From Algivirga pacifica (GTDB lineage: Bacteria; Bacteroidota; Bacteroidia; Cytophagales; Flammeovirgaceae): a DNA stretch of 64,000 bases. Location of the stretch: NCBI RefSeq assembly GCF_039543525.1, contig NZ_BAABJX010000045.1, positions 73,724 to 137,723 on the forward strand. Direction: 5' to 3'. The position numbers and the translations under genes were made by a program. How positions within the stretch are numbered: position 1 is the stretch's first letter; each line of letters opens with the position of its first letter. Below, in pieces: positions 24,031 through 34,200 of the stretch. A model generated the notes under the pieces. That model searched no databases. It worked only from the letters and a program-made list of their open reading frames with translations, and was not told the origin of the DNA.

Positions 24031-25239
24031 GTGAAACCGCACTTGCAGGAATTAAAATATAAAGGGGAGTTATCAGATCACTTATTTTTGACTGCCATGT
24101 TAGAATTCTCCGCAGATCAAGGGTTACCGGTAGCTTTTTGGAACAAGCCAAATCAAGCAGAGATCGAAGGAGTTATTGGGGAACAATTACACTACTTACA
24201 GGCGGATATAGAGGAATTGAAAGAGGGTTTTGTGTTAGGAGCTTTTGATAGTGAAGAACGCCAATGCCACTATATTCCAGCAGATGTAGTGTTTTCGACA
24301 AAGGATTTTGAGATTCGGGAGAATAATTCGGCACTGCAAGTGATCTCTTATGTACAATCGGTTATTGACCAGCAGCAAAAGGAAGCAGAAAACCTGGCTC
24401 ATTATCATGTAGGCGATAACAAGGTGGTACAAGTGACAAAGGAGGGATTTGAGGGAGTAGTACAAAAAGGAATCAACAGTATACAAAAAGGCTACTTTAA
24501 GAAAGTGGTGCTTTCTAGAACCAAAGCGGTAAATCTACCTCCTCAGTTTGATGTGATCAATACATACCTCAAACTTACGAAGGCTTATCCTACTGCTTTT
24601 GTTTCTTTGATCTCTGTGCCAGAAGTGGGTACCTGGTTAGGGGCCACTCCCGAAACCTTGATACAGGTAGATGCAGAAGGAATTTTTAAAACAATAGCAT
24701 TAGCAGGAACACAACCCGTAGAAGAGGGAGTCGTAGCCGCAGAGGCCCGATGGGCCCAAAAAGAGATTGAGGAACAGGCAATGGTGAGTCGTTATATCAT
24801 TAACTGTTTCAAGAAGATTCGTGTAAGGGAGTACGAAGAAAGTGGACCAAAGACGGTTCAGGCGGGACATCTTTTTCATTTGGGAACAGATTTCGAGGTA
24901 GATATGAAAGGAGTACGCTATCCTCAGCTATCAACGGTGATGCTAGAACTTTTACATCCTACTTCAGCAGTATGTGGTATGCCTAAGGAAGAGTCTATGG
25001 CCTTTATTCTTGCCGAAGAAGGTTATGATCGCAGTATTTATAGTGGATATATTGGCCCCGTAAATCAGAGAGGAAAAGAAACACACCTTTTTGTAAACCT
25101 TAGATGTATGCAGGTATTCCGGGAGCAAGCGATACTTTATGCAGGAGCAGGGATTACTTCGGACTCCGTTCCGTCCAAAGAATGGAAAGAGACGGAACTG
25201 AAGATGGATACAATGTTACGCTTTTTGTCTAAATCGTAA
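24031..25239 (+). CDS. menF: Isochorismate synthase
   Basis: A 402-residue chorismate-binding enzyme converting chorismate to isochorismate, the entry to menaquinone synthesis (or siderophores). The catalytic domain (~140-400) shows KKVVLSRTKAV, GTWLGATPETLI, IALAGTQPV, the metal-binding Glu in KEIEEQAMVSRYI, HPTSAVCGMPKEES, RSIYSGYIGPV and YAGAGITSDS. The start is a GTG at 24031. Menaquinone is the usual quinone of Bacteroidota, favouring MenF over EntC. The other men genes are not in this window. Confidence 0.9.
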   Translation: MKPHLQELKYKGELSDHLFLTAMLEFSADQGLPVAFWNKPNQAEIEGVIGEQLHYLQADIEELKEGFVLGAFDSEERQCHYIPADVVFSTKDFEIRENNSALQVISYVQSVIDQQQKEAENLAHYHVGDNKVVQVTKEGFEGVVQKGINSIQKGYFKKVVLSRTKAVNLPPQFDVINTYLKLTKAYPTAFVSLISVPEVGTWLGATPETLIQVDAEGIFKTIALAGTQPVEEGVVAAEARWAQKEIEEQAMVSRYIINCFKKIRVREYEESGPKTVQAGHLFHLGTDFEVDMKGVRYPQLSTVMLELLHPTSAVCGMPKEESMAFILAEEGYDRSIYSGYIGPVNQRGKETHLFVNLRCMQVFREQAILYAGAGITSDSVPSKEWKETELKMDTMLRFLSKS

Positions 25240-25362
25240 TTTTTTTCAGAATATTTTCATAGTATATACCAATAACATTCTTTTATCGTTCTTAAGAAGA
25301 AGACTTTTGAATAAAAATTAAAAAGGGAAAAAGTCAATAAAATAATTTTCCAAATACGATGG

Positions 25363-25803
25363 ATGATGATAGAAAAAAAGAACGTTGAACAGGTGTTACT
25401 ATCTCTACTGTGGGGAAGTGTTTTACTACGATTTGTTTTATTTATAGGATCTAGTGAATTTTTATTCTTCACAGATTATATAGGGATTTTTGCCTTGGTT
25501 ATGGCAACAGCGCTACACTTAATACGTTCTCCTTATAGTTTTCCATTTTTACAAATAGTCTTGGTAACATTGACCTTTGGACTAATCAATTTGTGGGGAG
25601 AAGTGGATTTGATATGGGTCATTGCTTCTTCTAATGTACCTCATGTGCCATCTTTGTTGATTCATGGGATTGGGGCCAGCCTATGGGGATTATCAGGAAT
25701 TTTAGGATATAAACATTTAGTCGAAAGCTGGGGCTTGACCTCAGAGAGTACTAAAGAAAAAATATGTAATCGGGAACTACAGCCAAGCAGCATTAGCAGT
25801 TAG
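25363..25803 (+). CDS. Small four-helix membrane protein, unknown
   Basis: A 146-residue protein with about four hydrophobic segments (~10-30, 32-50, 58-78, 85-115) and a polar C-terminal tail. No family was recognised. It follows menF by 123 bases on the same strand, so co-transcription is possible. Confidence 0.55.
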   Translation: MMIEKKNVEQVLLSLLWGSVLLRFVLFIGSSEFLFFTDYIGIFALVMATALHLIRSPYSFPFLQIVLVTLTFGLINLWGEVDLIWVIASSNVPHVPSLLIHGIGASLWGLSGILGYKHLVESWGLTSESTKEKICNRELQPSSISS

Positions 25804-25892
25804 CGGTTCTTTTGCTGGAATGCTTTTCCCGATTTTGAAAGTTTGCTGCTTTCGGTGTAAAGAGGTAAGTGCACTGGCTTAGGCCAGGGTGG

Positions 25893-25928
25893 CTGCCTCT
25901 TTTTTTTGTGCTTTCAAAAAAGAGGCAG
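25893..25928. terminator. Bidirectional terminator
   Basis: CTGCCTCTTTTTT and AAAAAAGAGGCAG form a perfect 13-bp stem with a 10-base loop, giving a T-run on both strands. It separates the convergent genes ending at 25803 and 25936. Confidence 0.75.
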
Positions 25929-25935
25929 TATTCTA

Positions 25936-26637
25936 CTAAAAGATCCACCCTATACCAATATTTCCTGAAATCCACGATTGGGTATTTCGGGTATTGTTTT
26001 TAATGGCAACATTGTACTTTAAGCTACTACTTAAGTGAAGTTTATTGTAAATCGGAAGGTAAAGGCCAATCTCTGGCGCAACTCCTAAGTGCCAGGCTTC
26101 ATCGTAAAAGAGTTTCATACCAACTTCTTGTTCTCTGTTGATATAGTATGTACCAACTCCTCCGCCAATAAAAGTTCTAAACTTTCCAAATTCACCAGTA
26201 TAGTAGTGGCTAGTCACCATCAGGCTAAAGGCATCAAGGTATCGGAATTCCTTTCCTCCATAGTGAGTACCATCACTTCCTTCTACAATAGAGTATCCCG
26301 GAATATTCTGGTAAAGGCGATTACTTTGAATACTCCCCCCTATAGTCCATTGATCCCCTACAGTTTTTCGGTAGTCAAAGCCCCAACCAATAAAGCTATT
26401 GTTGTCAATAAAACTACGACTATTCCCTATGGAAATAGCACTACTATGTGTGATACTCATATAGGCATCTGGGTGCTCTTTTTTCTTATAGCTGATATTA
26501 TCTCTGGCATGCTCTTGATGATACCAATGAGGAGGGTAAAGGGTATAGTAGTAAGGATTCCAGAATCCTCGCTGTGCAAAAACCTGAGCGGTAGAAAAAA
26601 GAAGAATACTTAGAAATATATATTTAAGAATTTTCAT
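25936..26637 (-). CDS. Outer-membrane beta-barrel-like protein
   Basis: A 233-residue exported protein; signal peptide ends at VFAQ. The mature chain alternates polar and aromatic residues in strand-like blocks (SSAISIGNSRSFI, FRTFIGGGVGTYYI, LHLSSSLKYNVAI) and ends WISGNIGIGWIF, a terminal aromatic as in outer-membrane barrels. About eight strands are possible. It lies 51 bases after the DUF4136 lipoprotein and is probably in one operon with it. No ligand can be inferred. Confidence 0.7.
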   Translation of the reverse strand: MKILKYIFLSILLFSTAQVFAQRGFWNPYYYTLYPPHWYHQEHARDNISYKKKEHPDAYMSITHSSAISIGNSRSFIDNNSFIGWGFDYRKTVGDQWTIGGSIQSNRLYQNIPGYSIVEGSDGTHYGGKEFRYLDAFSLMVTSHYYTGEFGKFRTFIGGGVGTYYINREQEVGMKLFYDEAWHLGVAPEIGLYLPIYNKLHLSSSLKYNVAIKNNTRNTQSWISGNIGIGWIF

Positions 26638-26688
26638 GCGGCTTGTTAGGTTAGTGATTGAAAAAGTTATGGATACGATATGTTATTT

Positions 26689-27375
26689 TTATTCTACTGC
26701 TTCACCCTGACTGCGATCTAGATAAGGAGATTGCATAAAGGCGTTGCTAATACCTGTTTTTATGCGTTCTTGTAGGTTGTAGGAATTAGACTCTAGCAGC
26801 CCGTCACAGATGGCAGTCCACACTACAGGAACTTTTCTGCTTTCTTCATCAGCATGTTGGGTATCAAGTATTTCAATAATGACTGTGCCGGTCTGATAGC
26901 TATAGGTAATAGGGTAAGGGTAATAGATATTCCATCCCGGTCCCCAGCCCCAGCCATACATAGGATCATACCATCCCCAAGAGTCCCACCAGTTGTAGTA
27001 TCCCCACCAGCCACCACTGCTATGCGTAGAGCTAAAGGAAGTAGGTGTAAGAAAAAGATCAGCGGTTGCTTTTGTGTCAGCGGGAAGCAAAGTATATCCG
27101 TATTGCTCCATTTCTTCTTTGATCGTTTCCAGAATAAGTTGATTGTATTTTTCATCCATGGCTTCACCATTCCCTTCTTTATCTACAATATAGACCACGG
27201 AGTCTGGCATACTGTAGGTTTTGCTTTCTACAAAATTGAAGCTTTGGTCATGATAAGTAGTGACGGTGTCGTAATCTGTGATGACACGCTCTCCATAAGG
27301 ATCACAAGAATATAAAAGGGTAGTGATAAGAAGGAAAAAGGGGGACCTCTTCCATTGATTCAGTAGATTGCTCAT
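26689..27375 (-). CDS. DUF4136-type lipoprotein
   Basis: A 228-residue lipoprotein with lipobox LYSC near residue 24. The body matches the DUF4136 pattern: DYD...YHDQSFNFVESKTYSMPDS early, IKEEMEQYGYTLLPADTKATADLFL in the middle, and TGTVIIEILD near the end. A central Gly-Trp-Tyr-rich stretch (WWGYYNWWDSWGWYD) is striking. Function of the family is unknown; envelope location is expected. The 303-base gap to holB shows no gene. Confidence 0.8.
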   Translation of the reverse strand: MSNLLNQWKRSPFFLLITTLLYSCDPYGERVITDYDTVTTYHDQSFNFVESKTYSMPDSVVYIVDKEGNGEAMDEKYNQLILETIKEEMEQYGYTLLPADTKATADLFLTPTSFSSTHSSGGWWGYYNWWDSWGWYDPMYGWGWGPGWNIYYPYPITYSYQTGTVIIEILDTQHADEESRKVPVVWTAICDGLLESNSYNLQERIKTGISNAFMQSPYLDRSQGEAVE

Positions 27376-27678
27376 AGTTATTTGTTCATTAGTTGGTTGA
27401 AAGAATATATACTATAGTTGAAAGATTTTAAATCCTTTTGCTGATGTATAAAAAAGACCCTGTTCTTTGCTAAGAGGTTGGAAGTGAATGGGTTGGTTTA
27501 ATCTTGTTAACAAAGAAGGGGGCGCTTATGTGACTTGTTGATATACCCTTTTGGTGAGTGGAGTTTTTGTATATCAATATGTTGTATTACTTATTATAGC
27601 TTCTCGCTTCATGAGAAGGAGGCTACGTAGTAATAGTTTCCAAGGACGGAGGTGAATTACAATAGTATTTTTCAACAA

Positions 27679-28812
27679 CTATAACATTCCTCTAAAAATA
27701 CGAGCAATCTTGATAGAGAGTGCCAAAAAGGTGATTTTAGGATTGGCATTTCGCTCAATATAAAAGTGAGCATCTGTGATTACTTCTGTTAATTGAGGAA
27801 GGTTATTCTCATTAATAACTTTAGAGAAATTTTCAATAAACGTTTTTTGAGAGGCAATACGCACCAGACTCTCATCAGCATACTTGTAGAGCATTGCTTC
27901 TCTTAGGGTATTTAAAGCGTACAAGAGCAGATTTTTTTGAGACTCTTTCCCCATAGTGTTGAAGGCATCTACCTGTGTTTGTATAAGGGTGTTCAAGTCC
28001 ATTTTAAAACAGGAACGCATCCATTCTTGAAAGAAAATACTAACCTCATCACCAGATTCGTCCAAAAGCTCAACAGCCTTTCGAAGGTTACCATCAGCCA
28101 GGAAAGCGATTTGCTCTGCTTGTGTTGAAGAAACATGCTTTTCCTCTTTTAGGTATTGAATAATTTCTTGATCATTAAAGTTACGTACCTGCACAATTTG
28201 CGTACGGGAAATAATTGTCGGTAAGAGGAGATTAATGTTATTAGAAACAAGTAAGAACAATGTTTTCGCTGGTGGTTCCTCTAAGATCTTAAGGATAGCA
28301 TTGGCCGCCGGAGCTTGCATCAGTTCAGGGAGCCAAATCAACATGACCTTATACTCTGCTTCAAAAGCTTTGATACTAAGGGCTTTGATGATACTTCTGC
28401 TTTCTTCTTTTGGAATGATACATTGCTTGTTCTCAGCCCCAAAAAAAGAAGACCAATCATAGAGTCTTCGGTAGGGGGAGCCCTGTATAAACTCTCTCCA
28501 CTCCCCTAAAAAGCGTTCACTAATTGCATCAGACCTCTTACTGAAAGCTTTGGTTGTGGCAGTAGGAATAATAAAATGTAGGTCAGGATGTATGAGCTTA
28601 TTGAATTTTCTACAAGAAGAACATTCCCCACAAGAGTCTTCAGGTTGTTTATTTAAACAATTGACATAAGTGGCATACGCTAAAGCCAACGCTAAGTTAG
28701 CGCCTCCTTCATTTCCCAGAAATAATTGAGCATGTGCTATATGACTGTTGTCAACAGTCTTTATGAGTACTTTTTTTAGGTCTTCAAGACCTGGTATCTG
28801 AGAGAATTTCAC
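27679..28812 (-). CDS. holB: DNA polymerase III delta' subunit
   Basis: A 377-residue AAA+ clamp-loader subunit. The N-terminus HAQLFLGNEGGANLALALAYA is the P-loop region with a degenerate Walker A, as expected of delta', which does not hydrolyse ATP. The zinc module has four cysteines including CGECSSCRKF. ILEEPPAKTLFLLVSNN and PTIISRTQIV are the sensor and SRT-like motifs. It acts with tau/gamma and delta to load the sliding clamp. It is divergent from the acyltransferase across 425 bases in which I see no gene. Confidence 0.92.
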   Translation of the reverse strand: MKFSQIPGLEDLKKVLIKTVDNSHIAHAQLFLGNEGGANLALALAYATYVNCLNKQPEDSCGECSSCRKFNKLIHPDLHFIIPTATTKAFSKRSDAISERFLGEWREFIQGSPYRRLYDWSSFFGAENKQCIIPKEESRSIIKALSIKAFEAEYKVMLIWLPELMQAPAANAILKILEEPPAKTLFLLVSNNINLLLPTIISRTQIVQVRNFNDQEIIQYLKEEKHVSSTQAEQIAFLADGNLRKAVELLDESGDEVSIFFQEWMRSCFKMDLNTLIQTQVDAFNTMGKESQKNLLLYALNTLREAMLYKYADESLVRIASQKTFIENFSKVINENNLPQLTEVITDAHFYIERNANPKITFLALSIKIARIFRGML

Positions 28813-29237
28813 GTATAGCTATGATCCCTAATGGTTGATGAAAAAAGATATAGAAGAGGTACGCCCTCTATGGGGTGATACACTATATATCATCATTAAT
28901 TGTCAACGTAAACAAACTGATATACGCTCTTCTTTTGTTCTTCTGTTAAGAAGCTCTAAGCCTATAGGCAGAAACATCCGCTAATTTAATTAAAATAAAG
29001 GCTAGAGAAGGAAAATATTCAATGATTTCTAAGGGAAGGTATATCCTTTTCATGATCAATATTGATTTTTGGACATAAGAAAACAGGAAATGTCTATATT
29101 TACTCCTTGTTACTCATATGATGAGTGATATATAATCAAGGAATATTTCTATATTAGTCGGGTTGTATTGCCTTATTTTTTATTAAGAAACACTTGTTGC
29201 TATTTGTAAGTGGGAGTGTAGTATAGTACGAAAAGAG

Positions 29238-30140
29238 ATGGAAAAGATCAGTCAAACAAATAAAAGCTTTTGGAGTAAATTGCTTCGAAAAGATCCGTTT
29301 GGAAACTATATTTTTTTGAAAAGATTATTGATTGGAGTGGTGGGGTCAGTTACCTATGGTCGGTATATGATTCGTAATAAACTTGTGGTCAAAGGAACCG
29401 AACATATTGTGGATCTACCTCCACGTAAAGTGCTATTCCTCTCCAATCACCAAACGTATTTTGCCGATGCCATAGCGTTGTATCATATATTTAGCAGTGT
29501 AAAGTGGAGAATTAAGGACTCTATTCGTAATCCCTTTTACTTGCTGTGGCCAAGGGCTAATAATTATTATGTAGCTGCTTCAGAGACCATGAAAGGAGGA
29601 TTTGTTCCTAAGCTATTGTCATTGGCTGGAGCCGTGACAGTGGAGCGCTCCTGGAGAGCAGATGGCAAAAGTGTCGCCCGTACAGTAGATACTAGTGCCG
29701 ATAGTAAGATTGGAAAGGCGCTAAGTACAGGATGGGTGATTAGTTTTCCACAGGGAACAACTAGTCCTTATGCACCAATTCGTAAGGGTACAGCACACTT
29801 GATCAAGAAGTATAATCCTATTGTTATTCCGGTAGAGATTGATGGTTTTAGAAGAGCATTTGACAAAAAAGGCCTTTTCTTTAAAAAGAAAAACACGGAA
29901 ATGTCAGTGACCTTTAAAGAACCTCTAATTTTTGATCATGAGAGTAGTATTGAGGACATCGTAAAGGTGATTGAAACGTCTATAGGACAGTCGATTCCTG
30001 AAGGAGATTGGGCTAGAGATCTCAAGCAAGAGCTAGAAAAAAAGCAGGAGGAGCAAAGAAAAAGAAAAGAAGAGAAGAAGCTGCAAGCGCAGATGAAAAA
30101 TATGGGAAATAGGTCTAAGGAGGTAAAAGGTAAAAGGTAA
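29238..30140 (+). CDS. PlsC-like 1-acyl-glycerol-3-phosphate acyltransferase
   Basis: A 300-residue acyltransferase. Block I is SNHQTYFADA (the HX4D pair); block III is SFPQGTTSPYAPIRKGTAHL, with Gln where FPEGTRS has Glu; block IV is NPIVIPVEIDGF. The C-terminal 45 residues are a Lys/Glu/Gln-rich helix. The last codons (EVKGKR and stop) are made of the GGTAAAA heptad array. It probably acylates lysophosphatidate or a related lipid; the altered block III leaves the substrate open. Confidence 0.85.
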   Translation: MEKISQTNKSFWSKLLRKDPFGNYIFLKRLLIGVVGSVTYGRYMIRNKLVVKGTEHIVDLPPRKVLFLSNHQTYFADAIALYHIFSSVKWRIKDSIRNPFYLLWPRANNYYVAASETMKGGFVPKLLSLAGAVTVERSWRADGKSVARTVDTSADSKIGKALSTGWVISFPQGTTSPYAPIRKGTAHLIKKYNPIVIPVEIDGFRRAFDKKGLFFKKKNTEMSVTFKEPLIFDHESSIEDIVKVIETSIGQSIPEGDWARDLKQELEKKQEEQRKRKEEKKLQAQMKNMGNRSKEVKGKR

Positions 30141-30189
30141 GAGGTAAAAGTTTACCTCTTACCTCTTACCTTTTACTTTATACCTTTTA
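30118..30189. repeat. Heptad-repeat hairpin (GGTAAAA) overlapping two stop codons
   Basis: The left arm reads GGTAAAA, GGTAAAA, GGTAAGA, GGTAAAA. The right arm reads ACCTCTT, ACCTCTT, ACCTTTT and degenerate units. It supplies the stop of the acyltransferase (30138-30140) and reaches the stop of ppk2 (30187). It is the only sequence between the two convergent genes. Confidence 0.75.
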
Positions 30190-30999
30190 ATATCTTTCTG
30201 GTACAAAGGTTTGATACCCTATAGGAGTACGAACGTACCCCGTTTTATCAATAGGCGGAAGTTTTATTTTTTCCTTTTTGATCTTTTCATAAGGAATAAG
30301 GGAGAGCAAGTGAGCGATACAGTTTAGTCTTGCTCTTTTTTTATTGTCAGAATTGACGACAAACCAAGGAGATTGCTTGGTATCGGTATAGGCAAACATC
30401 ATATCCTTGGCTTTAGAGTATTCTACCCACCGGTCTCTGGACTCTAAGTCCATTGGGCTAAACTTCCATCGCTTTAAAGGATTGGTGATACGTTCTTGAA
30501 AGCGTTTTTCTTGTTCCTTATCGGAGACAGAAAACCAATATTTCACTAAGATAATACCTGAGCGAATGATCATACGTTCAAATGGAGGACATGAACGTAA
30601 AAACTCTTGGTACTCTTCATCAGTGCAGAATCCCATCACTTTTTCCACTCCAGCACGGTTGTACCAACTGCGGTCAAATAGCGTAATTTCACCAGCAGCA
30701 GGTAGATGAGTCACGTAGCGTTGAAAGTACCATTGACTTTTTTCTCTTTCTGTGGGGATGCCCAAGGCAATGATTCGGCATACACGAGGATTGAGGTGCT
30801 GGGTAATTCGCTTGATGACACCACCTTTTCCGGCCGCATCTCGTCCTTCAAAGATGACCACAACCCTTAATCCTTTTTTCTTTACCCATTCTTGCATGTG
30901 TACCAGTTCGGTCTGAAGTTTCACTAATTCGCTTTGGTAGAATTCCTTGGAAATCTTCTTTTTTTTCTTTTTTGGTTTCCCTTTTTTATCCTGATTCAT
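30187..30999 (-). CDS. ppk2: Polyphosphate kinase 2
   Basis: A 270-residue PPK2 enzyme that transfers phosphate between polyphosphate and nucleotides. Walker A is FEGRDAAGKGGVIKR, the lid region has GIPTEREKSQWYFQRYV, and Walker B is LFDRSWYNRAGVE. A single-domain form like this usually prefers making nucleoside triphosphate from polyphosphate. A Lys-rich N-terminal tail (KKGKPKKKKKK) could contact polyphosphate. It is convergent with the PlsC-like gene. Confidence 0.92.
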   Translation of the reverse strand: MNQDKKGKPKKKKKKISKEFYQSELVKLQTELVHMQEWVKKKGLRVVVIFEGRDAAGKGGVIKRITQHLNPRVCRIIALGIPTEREKSQWYFQRYVTHLPAAGEITLFDRSWYNRAGVEKVMGFCTDEEYQEFLRSCPPFERMIIRSGIILVKYWFSVSDKEQEKRFQERITNPLKRWKFSPMDLESRDRWVEYSKAKDMMFAYTDTKQSPWFVVNSDNKKRARLNCIAHLLSLIPYEKIKKEKIKLPPIDKTGYVRTPIGYQTFVPERY

Positions 31000-31219
31000 G
31001 ATGACAGTTTTTGTGTTAATATGAATTGTTTTCGCTTGGGTTTAGTGAATTCCTTCCTTTTTATTACATCTAACAATGCTCTTTCGGGATGAGGATCACT
31101 CTACAGATTTGATAATAGTGTTAAATGCTCCTACCTTTTTTCAAGGGTAAATGCAAATGAGAATAATAAACCTAAATACACCCATTCAATAGAAGTAACC
31201 TAAAAAAAACACTTATCAA

Positions 31220-34200
31220 ATGATAAAACAATTATTGTTTAGCTTATGCTTATGTATAAGCACCTCTCTTGTCGCTTGGTCGCAGGATCGAGTGGTTACA
31301 GGGGTGGTCTCGGATGAGAATGGACCTTTGCCAGGCGTAACCGTGGTGATCAAGGGAACAACCAACGGAACTGTTACGGGGATTGATGGAGATTATCAAT
31401 TAACTATTCCCGAAGGGGATATCACCCTAGTCTATCAGTTTGTAGGTTATAAGGATAAAGAAGTTGCGGTTGGAAACCAATCCGTTATTGATGTACAGAT
31501 GGAAGCAGATACCAAAGAATTGGACGAAGTAGTGGTAACAGCCATCGGTATTGAGCGAAGTGAGAGAAGTCTTGGATATTCGGTAACTGCCGTAGATAGC
31601 GAAGAGCTGGTTAAAACGAATGAGACGAGTGCCTTGAACTCTTTGCAAGGAAAGGTAGCCGGAATTAACATTACCAGAGCTTCTGGAAACCCAGGAGCAT
31701 CCACCAAGGTGAGGATTCGGGGACTTTCTTCCTTGACGGGAAATAACCAACCATTGTATGTAATCAATGGTGTTCCAGTGAGTAACTCTTCTTTGGGCTC
31801 CAGTGACCTTAATGGTAGTTTGGACTTTGGTAATGCCCTGAATGATATCAACCCGGATGATATTGTCAATATTTCCGTGCTAAAAGGGGCTAGTGCTACC
31901 GCATTATATGGCTTGAGAGGAGCGAATGGGGTAATCATGATTACTACTAAATCAGGGAAAGATGCAGCGCTTAGACGTAGAAAAGCAGAGGTGACGGTCA
32001 ATTTAGGGGTGACCTTTGATACGCCATTGAAATTACCAGAGTTACAAAACCGCTTCGGTCAAGGATTTAACGGAGAAGAAGATTTGTCTGAAAATACGAG
32101 TTGGGGACCTCGATTTGATGGGAAACTGAGATTGTGGGGACGACAGGTTGGAACTCAACAAAAAGCCAAGCCTTTTGAAAACCTTGAAAATAATATTCGA
32201 AACTTCTTTGGAGTGGGAGTACAGTTTAATACTTCTGTTTCATTGGGAGGTGGAAATGATAAGGTGAATTATTATGCCTCCTACAGTAATGTAACCTCGG
32301 ATGGTTATATCCCTTCAGATAAGGATATCTATCAAAGAAATACGTTTACTTTCAGTGGAGGAGCAAAGTTGACGAATAATTTGAAGTCGTCTGCTAGTGT
32401 CAGCTATATCAATACGGAAGGACGACAGGTCTTTGGTGGACAGAGCCAGAACTCTGTGTTTGATAACCTTTATCAAACGCCTAGAGATATACCAGTAACG
32501 GAGTTGGCTGACCTGAATGATCCTTTTAATACACCAGAGAATTATTATACTCCTTATGGATTGATTAACCCTTATTTCGTTATTGAGGAATACGGAAACA
32601 ACTATAATCAGGACCGTGTATTTGGTAATATTCTATTGGAATATGAGTTGTTGGAAGGGTTGAGTTTACAATGGCGTTTAGGGGATGATGTGATCAATAG
32701 ACGATTGGAACAATGGAGTCCACTACTGGAAATTGAAGGACCGAATGCGGCCCAAAGTGATCCCGGGCAATATCAGGTGACAAGAGAATATGTTAACCAA
32801 ATCAACTCGGACCTTATTGCCAGTTATTTGTGGAAAATTTCAGAGGATTTTTCATTGAATACGATAGCAGGTTGGAATGTTAACCATAGAGGGTCAGAAA
32901 CGTTGGTTACCCAGATCAATAGTTTGGAAAGTCCAGGGTTTTATGATTTGTCTAACTCCAGTGATTTACCTATTGCGACACAAATTAATAGTCAGCGTAG
33001 ACTTCAGGCAATCTACGCTAGCGTGGATGCAGACTTTAGAAATTTCCTTTTCCTGACAGCCGCGGCACGTAATGAGTGGTCTTCAACACTTCCGGAGGAC
33101 AACCGTTCCTTCTTTTACCCAAGTGTTAACCTAAGTTTCTTGTTTTCTGAGTTGATCGACAATGATCTCTTCACGTATGGAAAGGTACGTCTAGGGTACG
33201 CACGTTCTGCAAATGATGCGCTTCCATATCAGACGGAGACAGTATTCTTCCCTTCGGGCTTCACGGATGGGTTTACGCAGTTACGTTTTCCATTGGCGAA
33301 TACGGCGGCCTTCTCTGAAAATAATTTGGCGGGAAACCCTAACCTAAAACCAGAGCTGACAGATGAGTTCGAGTTGGGAACGGAGCTACGCTTCTTTACT
33401 GGACGCTTGTATATTGATGCAACCTATTATAATAAGACAACATCAGATGTTATTCTAGCGGTACCATTACCTCTTTCTACGGGATACTCGGTACAGACAA
33501 GGAATGCTGCTAGGGTTCGAAATAAGGGAATAGAGCTTTTGGTAAGAGGGACACCTGTAGAAACAGATAACTTCAATTGGACCATCTCATGGAACTTTAC
33601 CAGGAACCGAAATGAGGTATTGGAGCTGACAGATGGAGTCGAGGAAGTTTCTTTGGGCGGCTTAAGTACGATACAATTTCAAGCAATCCCAGGGCAACCG
33701 ATGGGAGTATTTAAAGGACAAGTACCTCTAAGGGATGATAATGGAAATATCGTTGTGAACGAATCTGGTAGACCCATCTTTGAGCAAAATGTAATTCTAG
33801 GAGATAGTCAGGAAGATTTCATCACGGGTTTAACCAACTCTTTCCAGTGGAGAGGCCTTACCTTTGATTTTACACTGGACTATCGCAAAGGAGGATTAAT
33901 GTATTCTCGTACAGCAGATATTATGCATTTCTTAGGAACTACCCCTGAGACATTATATAACGACCGACGCCCATTTGTAATCCCAGGTTCAGTGGTGAAT
34001 GTTAATCCAGATCCTAATGGAGAACCACAGTATGAACCCAATACAGTACCTATAGCCCAAGAGAATAACAGTTTATTGACTTTCTGGGGAGATGGAGGGT
34101 TTGAAGGAGATAGAGCTTATTTGGTCAAGAAGGATTATGTCAAGTTAAGAGAGATTAATATTTCTTATCGCTTGCCGTCAAACTGGTTGAACCGTACACC

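Noticed and set aside
25804..25892. Riboswitch-like structured stretch before the bidirectional terminator
   Set aside because: Some short complementarity is visible, but no known riboswitch core could be recognised and it is downstream of its gene.
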